DNA of 64,000 bases from Io17-Chloro-G2 sp965226915 (GCA_965226915.1 CBDDEJ010000009.1:62001-126000); one strand, 5' to 3'; numbered from the stretch's first letter, positions 18,205 to 27,449 are shown. Notes: generated by a model not told the origin, from the sequence alone. Numbers and translations: made by a program.

Positions 18205-19735
18205 GGCAACCACTGTACTGCCAAGCGTAAAAGCCCCAAACCGCTGGTCTACGCCCAAGTCTCGCCCTTGGGAAGCTCTTTTGCCCTGTGCGACCCCGTA
18301 ACCGTAACCAATCCCGACGCTCCTAAAGTGGACTAGCCAGGAGCCAGCCTAAGCCGACCAATTCGTTCCAGTATCCCGCCTAGCATTTCCCGGCTCACCA
18401 GCACCTCAGCAAGCTGAAACACCAGCCTTCCGGCATGGCGCACCAACCGTCCTCCAGTCTTGATCATCCTGGTCTGCAGACTGGTCAACGACCAGTGCTT
18501 CATTGCCTCCGGTAAGGCTAGCCTTCTCATGGAGTTGCCCAAGTTGTAGGCCAGTACGAACAACTCCAGCCTGACCTGATTGGCCACGAACTTGTGGCAG
18601 GACAACCTCGTCCAGTTCAGGGCGTACTTGCCTTCTTTTATCCATTGCTCCGCGGTGCCTCAGCCATTGTAAAAGCGGACTATCCCGATGTTTGGATAGC
18701 TCAGATTGGTGACGATGAAGCCCACTCTGGGAAACAGTTCTCCCTGGCGCCACTCCACCTTAGAGACCACTCTCCGAGCAACGTTCCAGCTCTGGGCCTG
18801 GTAGACGAAGTCATGATAGGAGACGATGGGCTTCGGGGAAAGCCACTCCGTAGGCCGTATTAGCCGGGGCGCTATCTCCCGCTGCAGCACCTGGTTGGAC
18901 CGCAGCCTGATGGCGTAGCCGATGTTTCTTGCTTCCAGATAATCGTATATCTCCGGCTTGGCGAAGGCGGCGTCAGCACGAAACAGCAGCCTGACCGCTG
19001 CTGTCAAATAACGCTCCACCACCGGATCAAGGACTTCTTGCCAATCATCGGCACTGGGGACGTTGCCTGACCGTAGCTTAGCTGCTTCACAATCCCCGAA
19101 CTGGTTGAACAGAAAGAGAGGGTGATAGCAGACGCATTCAAAGTGGCCGTTATAGGCTGCTCCCTCCTGCTGGCCGTGCACTGGACTCTCGGAACTGTCC
19201 ATATCCAGCATTACTCGCCGGTGTAGGGTATGGGCCATAGCTCGTTCCACCCACTGGGTATTTATTCGTGCCAGCCCCTTCAGGTTGTCCTCTTGGGTCA
19301 GGAACTCCGTCTCGAACCGGCCCATCTCACTGGTGCTGGCTCCTTTCCGCTCCGAGCCTTGCCATCCCACGATCACTCGCATGGCTGGGTCTTGGGAAAG
19401 GCGCACTGCGTCATTGGTGTCGTCGTAGCCGGCCAAGCGGCTGTAGATCGACTGTCTTAGCAGCGGAACCAGGTGGTGAAGGATATTGCGTCCGGTACGG
19501 CTTTCCTGGAGGTAGTCCTCAGCGATTTCGGTAAGGCCCAAGGCATCATCAAACTCTCGAAAGGCAAGAAGGCCAGCGTCGGAGGTGATGGTTGAGCCGT
19601 GAAATTCCAGGCGGACTTTGGGGTTGAATTGGAGCCGGAGAGGGGCATTTTCGCCGTCACCCATCAGGTGCCTCCATGATGCCTACGGCATCTTACTGCA
19701 AAGTGACATATCATGGAGTTATTATAGCTGGGAGC
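18205..19735 (-). mobile_element. IS1380-family element, copy 1
   Basis: The transposase frame 18333-19664 defines the element; the ends are approximate because I could not find convincing terminal inverted repeats. A shorter, deleted copy at about 29213-30032 shares its left side almost base for base, starting around 18173/29213. It sits between two LRR fragments. Confidence 0.7.
18333..19664 (-). pseudogene. IS1380-family transposase with nonsense mutation
   Basis: A 443-codon transposase frame interrupted by one TGA at 18660-18662. It has the IS1380 N-terminus (RLEFHGSTITSDAGLLAFRE), LDMDSSESPVHGQQEG with the first catalytic Asp, and LFRADAAFAKPEIYDYLE with the second. The downstream part resumes in frame as GTAEQWIKEGKYALNWTRLS. 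The second copy in the window has CGA (Arg) at the stop position, so a C-to-T change killed this one. It is unlikely to be active without readthrough. Confidence 0.85.
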
Positions 19736-20266
19736 ACGCAAAAAGGGCCCATAATTAGCCAATGGTTGAAAGACCATCGACGAATTACTGAGAAAGCTTT
19801 TTAGCCATATGGGAAATGTGGGGTAAAGGCTCATCCAAGTAAGACCGGCCATATTGCCTATCTCAGGAGGCAACCTGGTTAATTGATTGTGTCGCTGGAA
19901 CATCTGGGAATGGCCCAGTTGCAGATAGCCTAGGTTGGTCAATTTCCCAATCTCGGGAGGCAATTCAGTCAGGTCGTTAGCACCTGCATTAAGTTCAGCT
20001 AGGTTCCTCAAATTACCTATCTCAGGGGGCAGTGTCTTCAGATGATTTCTGTCTACTTTGAGGTTCGCCAGGTTGGTCAAGTCCCCTATCTCAGAGGGCA
20101 ATTCCGTTAGGTCGTTAAGGCCCAAATCTAACCCAACCAAGTTGGTCAGCTGACTTATCTCAGCGGGTAACACCTCCAGTCCCTTGCCATGCAAGCTCAA
20201 AGTCGAAGTGCCATTGTCCCTAGCCTCAATTATCATTGAGACAATTTCGTCTTGGTTCATATCCAT
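19664..20266 (-). pseudogene. Leucine-rich-repeat protein, N-terminal part (IS-truncated)
   Basis: A 200-residue frame. It starts MDMNQDEIVSMIIEARDNGT and LSLHGKGLEVLPAEI, the capping start of bacterial LRR proteins, then five to six LRRs such as LTELPSEIGDLTNLANLKV. The repeats stop after GNMAGLTWMSLY; the last 45 residues are non-LRR sequence reaching into the adjacent IS1380 element, and the stop overlaps the transposase start. With 17639-18202 it probably formed one larger LRR protein. Cytoplasmic, no signal peptide. Confidence 0.65.
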
Positions 20267-20288
20267 GTGTTACGAGTCCGCTACCCTC

Positions 20289-21515
20289 CTAAGCCCGGCG
20301 GAGCTTCGGCGCGAAAAAGGCCAGCGTTGCAGTCAACACGATGCCGAGGGCGCCGTTAATACTCGCAGCCAAGGGAGCACTCCAGACCCCGGCAATTGCC
20401 CCAGAGTTCAAACTTCCGAAGGTATAAGCGTAAATGGTCATTGACCGCAGGCCCAGGACGCGGCCCCGAAACTCGGGCAATGTTGTCCGCAAGATGACCG
20501 TAAGCATCAACACCTGGGTTGAAGAGAATGCCATGCCGGTGAGCAGCAAGATTGACAGCGACAGGTAGAAGGTATGGGAGGCGGAGAAGGCCAGCATGGT
20601 GGCGTGCCAAGCTATTACAGACAGTATCAGCAGCTTACCAGCGGACTTGAGGTTGCGCACCGATGCCAAAACGCTCGAACCAATCAAGGCGCCGATGCCA
20701 AAGGCGGACATCAGGATTCCCAACCCAGCCGAGTCGGTGCCCAAAACATCTCGGGCGAAAATTGGCATGAGCGACGTGTGCATGGGCCAGCCGGTGAAAT
20801 TGATGATGACTCCCACCACCAGCAACCCCCACAAAACCTGCTGTCCCTTGACGTACTTGAGCCCTTCCAACATCGCCCGGAGGACAGAATCCTCCCGCGA
20901 TTGTGTGGTACGGATGTTCCCGATGGACAGCGCCAGTATCCCACCCAAGGAGTTCAGTGCCACAATCACGGCGTAGACACCTTGAGGCCCGATGGACTGA
21001 AACAGGAAGCCGCTAATCAGGGGACCCACTATGGTGTTGAGGTTCATTCCCATGGTGGTTAAAGCGGCGCCGTTGGAAATACGGTCCGCAGGCAAGATGT
21101 CGCCTACCAGAGATTGAGAGGCAGGCATTTGAAACAGCCGGACCAGGCCTCCCACCAACACCAGTGCGAAAATGTGCCACACTTCCAAGCGCCCGCTTTG
21201 AAGCAGTGTGAACATCACCAGGCTCAGCAGACTGACACTAAACATTACGGCGGCCACGAGCAGGTGGCGGGGCATCCGGTCGGCGACAGCTCCCGAGAAC
21301 AAGGCCAGGAAATTGAGCGCCATCCGAGCCGAGGCGATTAACCCCACCAGGAACGGTGAGTCGGTCCGGATGAGGACCAACCACCCGAGGGCCACGGCCT
21401 CCATCTGCATGGCCGTGCCGGACAACGCCATAGAGGACCACAGCAGGGCGAAATTGCGCTGACGCAATATACCGAGAGGGTAGGCCACTTGTTGTAGCGA
21501 AGTAGCTAGTTTCAA
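20289..21515 (-). CDS. MFS transporter (MFS_3/EntS-like)
   Basis: A 408-residue membrane protein with about 12 hydrophobic segments. It starts with an amphipathic N-terminus and LRQRNFALLWSSMALSGTA, the typical start of the MFS_3 group. The loop 2-3 motif appears as FSGAVADRMPRHLL. GRVLGLRSM in the second half matches the repeated loop motif. Such proteins export small molecules by proton antiport; the substrate is unknown. It ends close to the LRR gene on the same strand. Confidence 0.88.
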   Translation of the reverse strand: MKLATSLQQVAYPLGILRQRNFALLWSSMALSGTAMQMEAVALGWLVLIRTDSPFLVGLIASARMALNFLALFSGAVADRMPRHLLVAAVMFSVSLLSLVMFTLLQSGRLEVWHIFALVLVGGLVRLFQMPASQSLVGDILPADRISNGAALTTMGMNLNTIVGPLISGFLFQSIGPQGVYAVIVALNSLGGILALSIGNIRTTQSREDSVLRAMLEGLKYVKGQQVLWGLLVVGVIINFTGWPMHTSLMPIFARDVLGTDSAGLGILMSAFGIGALIGSSVLASVRNLKSAGKLLILSVIAWHATMLAFSASHTFYLSLSILLLTGMAFSSTQVLMLTVILRTTLPEFRGRVLGLRSMTIYAYTFGSLNSGAIAGVWSAPLAASINGALGIVLTATLAFFAPKLRRA

Positions 21516-21521
21516 CTGACG

Positions 21522-21710
21522 TTAAACAATGGCCGCCTCTGGAAGAATAAATGCAAAAACGCTGTCCCAGTATTCCTGGCCTGATGGAGCCATCGGTGTA
21601 CCCGCAATCACCATCCAGAGTTCCATGCTGGGTTCGATGTTGGCGAAGAAGAACCCGACGGCCCACTCCAACGGCTTGTCGAGCGATACCGCCAATGATT
21701 CGGCCACCAC
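21522..21710 (-). CDS. Uncharacterised small reading frame
   Basis: A 62-residue frame immediately upstream of the MFS gene (WAVGFFFANIEPSMELWMV is one stretch of it). The sequence looks protein-like but I do not recognise a family, and no clear ribosome-binding site is seen. It may be a remnant, or the opposite strand may be meaningful. Low confidence. Confidence 0.2.
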   Translation of the reverse strand: MVAESLAVSLDKPLEWAVGFFFANIEPSMELWMVIAGTPMAPSGQEYWDSVFAFILPEAAIV

Positions 21711-21735
21711 ATTGTTCGACTGCGATACCCGGGGC

Positions 21736-22038
21736 CTATGGAATGACCTCCCAGACCTGGCGGTTGCCTTCTACTGTGTTGCTATTAAATTGCCTGACAG
21801 ACTCTTCAGTCTCGGGGGATAGCTCGTGGTAATCGGAACGCTGATTATTAAAGTATTCATCTAGGCTTTCCACTTCAATCTCAAATGCGATGGTGTCCAT
21901 TCGGTCTGTATAATCCGTGTAGATCTTGCCCGTTTTATTGCCATCCCTGGCCCAGGAAGCCCTAACCTACTTAACAACTTCCAAGCACTCAGGCACCTTT
22001 CCTCGAGCACACTTCCAGACATTTCTCACCATGTACAT
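21736..22038 (-). pseudogene. Small dimeric alpha/beta-barrel-like protein with nonsense mutation
   Basis: A 100-codon frame reading MYMVRNVWKCARGKVPECLE, VVK, an in-frame TAG at 21967-21969, then VRASWARDGNKTGKIYTDYT, DRMDTIAFEIEVESLDEYF and ending EGNRQVWEVIP. The layout (short first strand, helix, acidic middle strand) resembles NIPSNAP or antibiotic-monooxygenase-type ferredoxin-like folds. Protein-like composition continues unbroken through the TAG, so one point mutation (for example CAG to TAG) is the likely cause. Family assignment is tentative. Confidence 0.5.
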
Positions 22039-22191
22039 TCGCGGTCCCCTCAGAACATAATGTCAAACAAGATTGGGAGACTATACGACAGGTCAGGCTA
22101 ATCGTCGAACCCAGAAATCCCAGCAATTACCGTCGAGAATCAGGTCCTGGTTTTGGCGCGGAGATGACATCATGGATGATCCTTCGTATCG

Positions 22192-22680
22192 TCAGGCTGA
22201 CTCCCGTATGCACTTCTCCAGCAACTCCAATGCCGCCTTGGCAAAAATCCACATGTTCGCCTCCCGGTCGGCAACGCGAGTCTCGACGGTAATGGATCGT
22301 TCAACGGGGCCGACCACGGCCATGCAGGAGTGACCTGGATCATCACCGTGACTGCTCCCGGTGGGGCCACTGGCGCCGGTCTCGCTCAATGCCCAGGTGG
22401 TCCCCAGTGCCTCACGCACGTTCCTGGAATTCATCAGAGCATACGGTTCGCTACTGGACCGAATCCCTTCAAATGCAGACTCAGCCACATGAAGGAGACC
22501 GTACTGAGCCGTACGGGTATAGATGGTGGCGCCCCCCACATAAAAGGCCGAGCAACCCGGCACGGCCACCAGTGCCGCGGAAATCAATCCACCGCAAGAT
22601 GATTCCGTGACAGCGATGGTATGTTGCCGTTCCTTGAGCAACGCGCCTACCGTGGCGGACATCGAGGTCAGGTCTGGCAT
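22192..22680 (-). CDS. CinA-like nicotinamide-nucleotide amidohydrolase domain protein
   Basis: A 162-residue single-domain CinA_C protein. TIAVTESSCGGLISAALVAV matches the conserved A-E-S-(C)-T-G-G-L motif. GCSAFYVGGATIYTR and LSETGASGPTG match the G-(V/G)-x-x-Y and T-G-x-x-G-P motifs. In CinA/PncC this domain deamidates NMN to NaMN for NAD salvage. The middle insert (SSHGDDPGHS) replaces the usual G-G-x-x-x-K-P-V-G stretch, so activity is not certain. Confidence 0.78.
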   Translation of the reverse strand: MPDLTSMSATVGALLKERQHTIAVTESSCGGLISAALVAVPGCSAFYVGGATIYTRTAQYGLLHVAESAFEGIRSSSEPYALMNSRNVREALGTTWALSETGASGPTGSSHGDDPGHSCMAVVGPVERSITVETRVADREANMWIFAKAALELLEKCIRESA

Positions 22681-23146
22681 AGTCCCCTCCTGGCTTCAAG
22701 ATTGAGGCAGAGCTATTTTACTCTGATAATCGAATTAGGCCCACGCGAATGGCGATTCCCGTTGAGGTGCGGGTGCCCGGGTGTCTCCAGCGCATATCGT
22801 GCCCTTTGTGCCCGTCGGATAAGTATAGCTCCTGTCCCTTGAGACCCCGTCGGCCACAGAAAACGCAGCCCCAGTTCCCTGACGTCATCAATCGGTCGAA
22901 TGGAAGGCAGGGTAAGGGGTATGCCCGAGAGCTCCCGACGTTTTGGGGCCGCTGCAGGTCTTGTAAATCGTTGGCTCTTAATTTTGTCATGCTACAAAAA
23001 TATTAAAAGTTTCGCTAGATGCCCGCCCTCGATCGTCCTTCGATTCCTTCGGTTAGCCAGCACCAAGCCCGGTCGATCGCGCTATCCCACTTCAATGGTG
23101 GGTTACTATGGACTGAAGGCGGCCAAGAGCATAACGGAGGAGTCTA
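22681..23146. other. Intergenic region, 466 bp
   Basis: No recognisable gene. Both strands contain short open frames with a C-x-x-C-like pair around 22800-22860, but neither has a clear start signal or known family. Confidence 0.4.
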
Positions 23147-23278
23147 ATGGCAGAGAACAGTCAGGCGGCTAGCAACGGTGTCCAATCCGATTGCCGAGTG
23201 ATCTATGTTGGAACCGGTCGAAGGCCCAGGTTCAAGATGTCGTTCTTTAAGGTGGACCCAATGATTAAGACAGCCTGA
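23147..23278 (+). pseudogene. Small frame cut by IS3 insertion
   Basis: A 43-codon frame starting MAENSQAASNGVQSDCRVIY with a good GGAGGA ribosome-binding site 5-8 nt upstream. It runs into the left end of the IS3 element at about 23253, so its last codons are IS sequence. It may be the 5' stub of a gene destroyed by the IS and accompanying deletion. No family recognised. Confidence 0.35.
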
Positions 23279-24217
23279 GGGCTAAATTAAGAGAGTCTCC
23301 CGCCCCTACGCTAGGTTTCACCAAGCCCGATGTCAGCCCTGGTTCTTGAGCTGCTACCCTCTTTTCTGCCTGGCCCTTTTGGTACACCTGTGCTGGGGTT
23401 CGATAGCCCAAAGACTGGTGAGGTCTCCGCCGGTTGTAGAACTCCAGGTAAGCGTTGATCCCAACTCGGGCTTCTGCGACAGTCTGGTATGCCTTCAGAT
23501 ACACCTCCTCATACTTGATGCTCCGCCACAACCGCTCCACAAAGATGTTGTCCAGGTACCTACCTTTACCATCCATGCTGACCCGAATGCCCCGCTCCTC
23601 CAACGTCTGGGTAAAGGCATCACTGGTGAACTGTGCCCCCTGGTCCGTGTTAAAGACCTCCGGCCGTCCCTTGCCCAATGCTGCCTCCAACGCCGTCACA
23701 CAGAAGTCCGTGTCCATGGTGTTGGAGAGCTTCCAGGCCAGCACATGCCGGCTGTGCCAGTCCATGATGGCCACCAGGTACAGGAAGCCCTGAGCCATGG
23801 GAATGTAGGTAATGTCCGCCGCCCAGACCTGGTCGACCCGATTAACATCCACTCCCTTCAGCAGGTAGGGATAGACCCGATGTCCCGGAGCTGGCTTGCT
23901 AGTGTTGGGACGCCGATAGATGGCTTCCAGGCCCATCAACCGCATCAGCCTTCGAACCTTGCTTCGGCTCACTAGGTAGCCCTCTGCCAGCAGCCAGGCC
24001 TTCATCCTCCTGGAACCGTAGAAGGGCGTCTTCAAATACTGACGGTCCATCATCCGAGCCATCAACTCCAGGCCATCAACTCCAGGTCTTCTGCTCTGGT
24101 CGAGACTGGCCGGTAGTACACTGAGGCTCGGCTGATGTTCAGCAGTGTACACTGACGGACCAGGGACAGTTGCTTATGGCCTCGGTCGATCATGGCCTGC
24201 CGCAGGCTGCGATTCAT
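23265..24217 (-). pseudogene. IS3 transposase OrfB, frameshifted by a 14-bp duplication
   Basis: An rve-type DDE integrase. WAADITYIP carries the first Asp, FNTDQGAQFTS the second, and VERLWRSIKYEEVY the catalytic Glu. The N-terminal part (MNRSLRQAMIDRGHKQLSLV, RASVYYRPVSTRAEDLELMA) is in a different frame from the catalytic core. The break is a perfect 14-bp tandem duplication at 24059-24086; deleting one copy restores EDLELMARMMDRQYLKTPFY. As sequenced OrfB is inactive. Confidence 0.88.
24059..24086. repeat. 14-bp perfect tandem duplication in IS3 OrfB
   Basis: CCATCAACTCCAGG occurs at 24059-24072 and again at 24073-24086. The duplication is not a multiple of three and breaks the transposase frame. 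Confidence 0.95.
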
Positions 24218-24498
24218 AGACCGGACCTTTCCGACAAAAAATCGCGTTCCACCTTCAGCTGGCCGATGTGCCGGTAGAGTTGGTCAATTTGAGCTTCTTT
24301 GGCCTTTTCCTGGGATTTATGGTTGTCGGCAAATAGCTCCGGAGCTCCTTCTAACAGGGCCCTTTTCCAAGCGTGAATCTGGCTGGGATGGACCTCAAAT
24401 CGGCTGGCCAACTGGGCGATGGTCTCTTCCCCTTGAAGAGCGGCCAGGGCCACCTTGGCCTTGAACGCTGGGCTGTGTTTCTTCCTCGTCTGCCTCAT
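24214..24498 (-). CDS. IS3 transposase OrfA
   Basis: A 94-residue HTH_Tnp_1 protein starting MRQTRKKHSPAFKAKVALAA, with QLASRFEVHPSQIHAWKRAL as the helix-turn-helix and a leucine-zipper-like coiled coil (IDQLYRHIGQLKVERDFL). The frame crosses GATTTTTTG near 24236-24243, a run of six T that would let ribosomes slip -1 into OrfB, the usual way IS3 elements make the OrfAB transposase. Confidence 0.88.
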   Translation of the reverse strand: MRQTRKKHSPAFKAKVALAALQGEETIAQLASRFEVHPSQIHAWKRALLEGAPELFADNHKSQEKAKEAQIDQLYRHIGQLKVERDFLSERSGL

Positions 24499-24583
24499 GT
24501 CCTTCTCCTCCCCAACAGCAACCGCTGCCGGTATTTTAGGAGCTGGACTCTCTCTTAGCCACCTGTCTAGTTTTTGGGTACCA

Positions 24584-24780
24584 CCTCAAACCTCGACGAA
24601 AATAGTGTAGAACGCATCTGGGAGCACAACGTGCGCCCTTACATCCAGGAACTGGTCTTCGGTTATGGCGGCAACCGGATGGAGGAATTCACTCTCGAAA
24701 ACCTGCGTAGGGGAAAGGCCGCCGACCATCCTAGAGATGACCATGAGGGCGGACCTGAAGGTATAACACCGAAAGAATAG
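24584..24780 (+). pseudogene. mcrB: McrB C-terminal remnant
   Basis: About 62 residues: NLDENSVERIWEHNVRPYIQ, then ELVFGYGGNRMEEFTLENLR, matching the extreme C-terminus of the AAA+ GTPase McrB. The frame enters directly from the right end of the IS3 element, so the GTP-binding Walker motifs and N-terminal DNA-recognition domain are gone. It is followed 16 bp later by mcrC, the normal order. Without McrB, McrC has no translocating partner. Confidence 0.72.
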
Positions 24781-24796
24781 CGAGGTAACCGCGCCG

Positions 24797-26008
24797 ATGC
24801 GTGAGATCACTCTCGGGGAATATGAGAAGAGCTCCGGCCTATCCCTTTCGTCGGTGGAGCGGGACACCCTGCACACGGGGTTGCCTTCGGTCACCATTGA
24901 GCCCGTCCCGGGAACAGAAGGGACCTATCACCTGACCCCAGGCTCCGTGGTGGGAGCCATCGAGATCGACGGGTTGTCTGTGGTCATCGAGCCGAAGATC
25001 GGCATCGTGAACCTGCTGTCCATGGCCTGCTACGCCATCGGCATGGTCAAGTTCGACCGGGAGGCCTTTGACTTTCTGGAAGAGTATGCTCTGCCGGACG
25101 TCCTGGCGCTGGCCGCTCAGGCCCACAGGGCGTTCTCCCACGGGTTGCTCCACGGGTACCTGGTCGAGGAGCAGGCGTTGCTCACCGTTCGGGGGCGGGT
25201 CCGATTTGCAGAGCAGGTGGGTCGCCGGCTCGATTTCCCCATACCCGTAGAGTTGCGATACGACGAGTTCACCGGCGATATCCTGCCCAACCAACTGGTC
25301 AAGGCGGCAGCCCACCGCCTGGCCCGCGCACGCCTGCGATCGCATAGGGCCCGCCGGAACCTCGGCTGGGTCGCCGGCATGCTTGCCGAGGTTTCCCTCC
25401 GGGAATTCCCGCCGGCCCGGGTGCCGGAAGTCGCTTTCGACCGGTTGAACGGACACTACCGGGGCGTGGTAGCCCTAGCGAGGCTCGTCCTCAGGCACGG
25501 CGCCTTCGAGTCGGGGCGGGGAGGGGTACGAGCCCGCGGTTTCCTGATGGACATGAACACGGTCTTCCAGGAGTTCTTGACCCAAGCCCTGCGGGAAGAA
25601 CTCGGAGCTTCACCGCGCACGCTGCGGTCCGATCGGGAACTCGAAAAGCTTACGCTGGACCACGGGCGCAGGGTAACCCTGGAGCCTGACCTGACCTGGT
25701 GGGACGGTCCCACCTGCACCTTCGTGGGAGACGCCAAGTACAAAAACCTTACCAGCCACCGGGTGCCCAATAGTGACCTCTACCAGATGCTCTCCTACGC
25801 CACCGCGCTGGACCTGCCCGGGGGACTCTTGGTCTATGCCCAGGGGGAGGTGGACGATGCATCATACGACGTCCGCCACAGTGGCAAGCGTCTGGATGTC
25901 GCCTCGCTCAATATCGCCGGAACCCTCGACGAGACCCTGAGGAATGTGCGGACGATAGCGAAGAGGGTTGTACTGCTTCGGGACGAAGCGCGTGGTGTTA
26001 GACTCTGA
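24797..26008 (+). CDS. mcrC: McrC nuclease subunit of a McrBC-type restriction system
   Basis: A 403-residue McrC-family protein of full length. The N-terminal half includes SVVGAIEIDGLSVVIEPKIG. The C-terminal PD-(D/E)xK nuclease core is LEPDLTWWDGPTCTFVGDAKYK (about residues 295-316), with D and D-A-K as metal ligands, followed by DLYQMLSYATAL. McrC is recruited by McrB-GTP rings to cleave DNA with modified cytosines. Its partner here is only a fragment, so the system is probably dead even though McrC looks intact. Confidence 0.88.
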   Translation: MREITLGEYEKSSGLSLSSVERDTLHTGLPSVTIEPVPGTEGTYHLTPGSVVGAIEIDGLSVVIEPKIGIVNLLSMACYAIGMVKFDREAFDFLEEYALPDVLALAAQAHRAFSHGLLHGYLVEEQALLTVRGRVRFAEQVGRRLDFPIPVELRYDEFTGDILPNQLVKAAAHRLARARLRSHRARRNLGWVAGMLAEVSLREFPPARVPEVAFDRLNGHYRGVVALARLVLRHGAFESGRGGVRARGFLMDMNTVFQEFLTQALREELGASPRTLRSDRELEKLTLDHGRRVTLEPDLTWWDGPTCTFVGDAKYKNLTSHRVPNSDLYQMLSYATALDLPGGLLVYAQGEVDDASYDVRHSGKRLDVASLNIAGTLDETLRNVRTIAKRVVLLRDEARGVRL

Positions 26009-26382
26009 TGGATGTCCGAGATTGAAGTGCCCAGGAAATCCGATCACCCGACAGCTGATGTCCTCTCAGGACGGACCAAAGGGCTTCCAAAAGTTCCCCG
26101 TAGGCCTGAACCGTCTCTCCTGGATCACCGCCATGGGTCCGGTCACCCTTGGCCCCTGTCGAGGGCGGTGGGATGTTGGGTCACCGCGGTGGCTCCCACT
26201 GTAAAGACCATCCCGCCCAAGCCATGTCCCGGGATTTCGGAAATCGGGGTTTCCCGAAACTGTCCGGATCCCGAGATGTTGGTTTCCCCCGAGCCCTCGT
26301 CCAAATCACAGGTGAGTCGCGTTAAACACTCCCCTTGGGACGTTGGGGGTACACCCTTCCTGCTTTTGTTCCCAAGGTGGGA
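26009..26382. other. Intergenic region, 374 bp
   Basis: Nothing recognisable is seen on either strand between mcrC and the convergent phosphoesterase fragment. No terminator hairpin was found directly after mcrC. Confidence 0.4.
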
Positions 26383-26859
26383 TCAGATAAGCCATGCTCC
26401 AACCACTATTGCGGAAACCACCAACCCTGCCAAGGCCAAGCCGATTGTCCAGACGTACCTCTTTTGTCCTCTTGCAAAAGCGCCTTCGGTTACGCGCTCC
26501 CACTCCCTGCCGAAGCGGTGGTAGCCGTCGGGGTAAGTCAGCCCTGCCTTCCAGCCGTCAAGCGGGTCATGGTTGCCGTGGCAGACGAAAGAGCGGATGC
26601 CCGCCGCATCGAGCCGCCGCAGGCCCTCGACGAACTTGAGTTGCGCGCGCAGGCTCGGGTTGTCCTCGTCGTACACGTCGCCGGCGACGAACAGCGCGTC
26701 CGCACGTTCGCCGATGCACAGGTCGATGATGTTGTCGTATGCCCGGAAGGTAGCCTCATACAGTTCGCCCGCAATTCCTTCAGGGGCGGCGTTGCGCAAA
26801 CCCTTGAATGGGCTGTCAAGGTGCAAGTCTGCGGCGTGTACGAATCGGAGTTGCGTCAT
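26383..26859 (-). pseudogene. SbcD/Mre11-like phosphoesterase fragment fused to a membrane tail
   Basis: From the ATG at 26859 the protein reads MTQLRFVHAADLHLDSPFKG, a D-x-H metal motif, then ADALFVAGDVYDED (G-D motif), then VCHGNHDPLDGW (G-N-H-D). This is the first half of the calcineurin-like nuclease domain of the SbcD/YhaO family. After GYHRFG the protein changes to REWERVTEGAFARGQKRYVW plus a single hydrophobic helix (GLALAGLVVSAIVVGAWLI). The remaining metal ligands are absent. It looks like a truncated nuclease gene joined to the 3' end of a small membrane-protein gene near 26510. It starts 4 bp after the dehydratase stop. Confidence 0.6.
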
Positions 26860-26863
26860 CGGT

Positions 26864-27208
26864 CTACCGCGCAAGGTACAGCGTATCTGTCTTCGCCGCC
26901 ATGACGACGTCATTCCGATGCAGGTCATGGATGACGTGCAACGTCCATGACACCTCGACCCAGGGGAATTCGACGACGATGCGCGAGTGGTGGTACTGCT
27001 CGTCCGCCGCCTGCCCTACCGCATTGGCGAACACCAGGCCAGCGGCAAAGGAGCGGAAGTCGAAACGCTTGCGGAGCGCGCGCACGCCGTCCCGATCGGC
27101 AGCCTCCCACTCCGGCAGTTGCGGCAGCGCCGCCGTCAGTTCGTCGGCGGTCAGCACAGGCGAACCGAGGCACCAGGCGGTGCACCGTCCGTCTGCAAGG
27201 CTCGTCAT
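26864..27208 (-). CDS. Pterin-4a-carbinolamine dehydratase-like protein
   Basis: A 114-residue protein of normal PCD/DCoH length. LPEWEAADRDGVRALRKRF and FRSFAAGLVFANAVGQAADE lead to YHHSRIVVEFPWVEVSWTLH, which keeps the His-His pair of the active site but has a shifted third position (VIHDLHRND in place of T-H-x-x-x-G-L-T). The family dehydrates 4a-hydroxytetrahydrobiopterin or has moonlighting roles. The ATG at 27208 is chosen over an upstream start because it begins where the family begins. Same strand and 4 bp from the phosphoesterase fragment, so co-transcribed. Confidence 0.75.
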   Translation of the reverse strand: MTSLADGRCTAWCLGSPVLTADELTAALPQLPEWEAADRDGVRALRKRFDFRSFAAGLVFANAVGQAADEQYHHSRIVVEFPWVEVSWTLHVIHDLHRNDVVMAAKTDTLYLAR

Positions 27209-27449
27209 TCGTCGACCTCCAGTCCGCTTGGCCCCTACACAGGCAGCATAGCCCCGGCGCGTCAGCCTGCCCACTGCGGAGCGGGCGTCTGTACAAATAC
27301 GCCAGGAATTACGTGTAAATTACGCCATTATGAGACCGATAGTGCCTGCCGTATACCTAATCGTATAGCACTGCCACGTCCCTGACGTATGACCCGCCGG
27401 CGGCTTAATCCGACATGGGGACTCTAACCCCGCATGGCTTGTTGGGCTA

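Larger units (their letters stand above)
23253..24583 (-). mobile_element. IS3-family element
   Basis: The ends form imperfect inverted repeats: TGGACCCAATGATTAAGACA on the left and TGGTACCCAAAAACTAGACA on the right, read inward. The element is about 1.33 kb with the normal OrfA/OrfB arrangement on the minus strand. No clean target duplication is visible, consistent with a deletion at one side. The right end abuts the remaining 3' end of mcrB. Confidence 0.85.

Noticed and set aside
8567..22038. TAG recoding (suppressor or pyrrolysine-like) suggested by in-frame TAGs at 8943 and 21967
   Set aside because: Other lesions (indels) occur in the GMC remnant, and many intact genes here end in TAG; ordinary nonsense mutations explain it.
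22718..23006. Opposing small frames with C-x-x-C-like pairs
   Set aside because: Neither has a ribosome-binding site or a match to a known zinc-binding family, and they mirror each other on opposite strands.
23147..23278. The small plus-strand frame as the 5' end of mcrB
   Set aside because: Its 35 genuine residues show no match to McrB N-termini and its tail is IS3 sequence; the link across the IS is unsupported.
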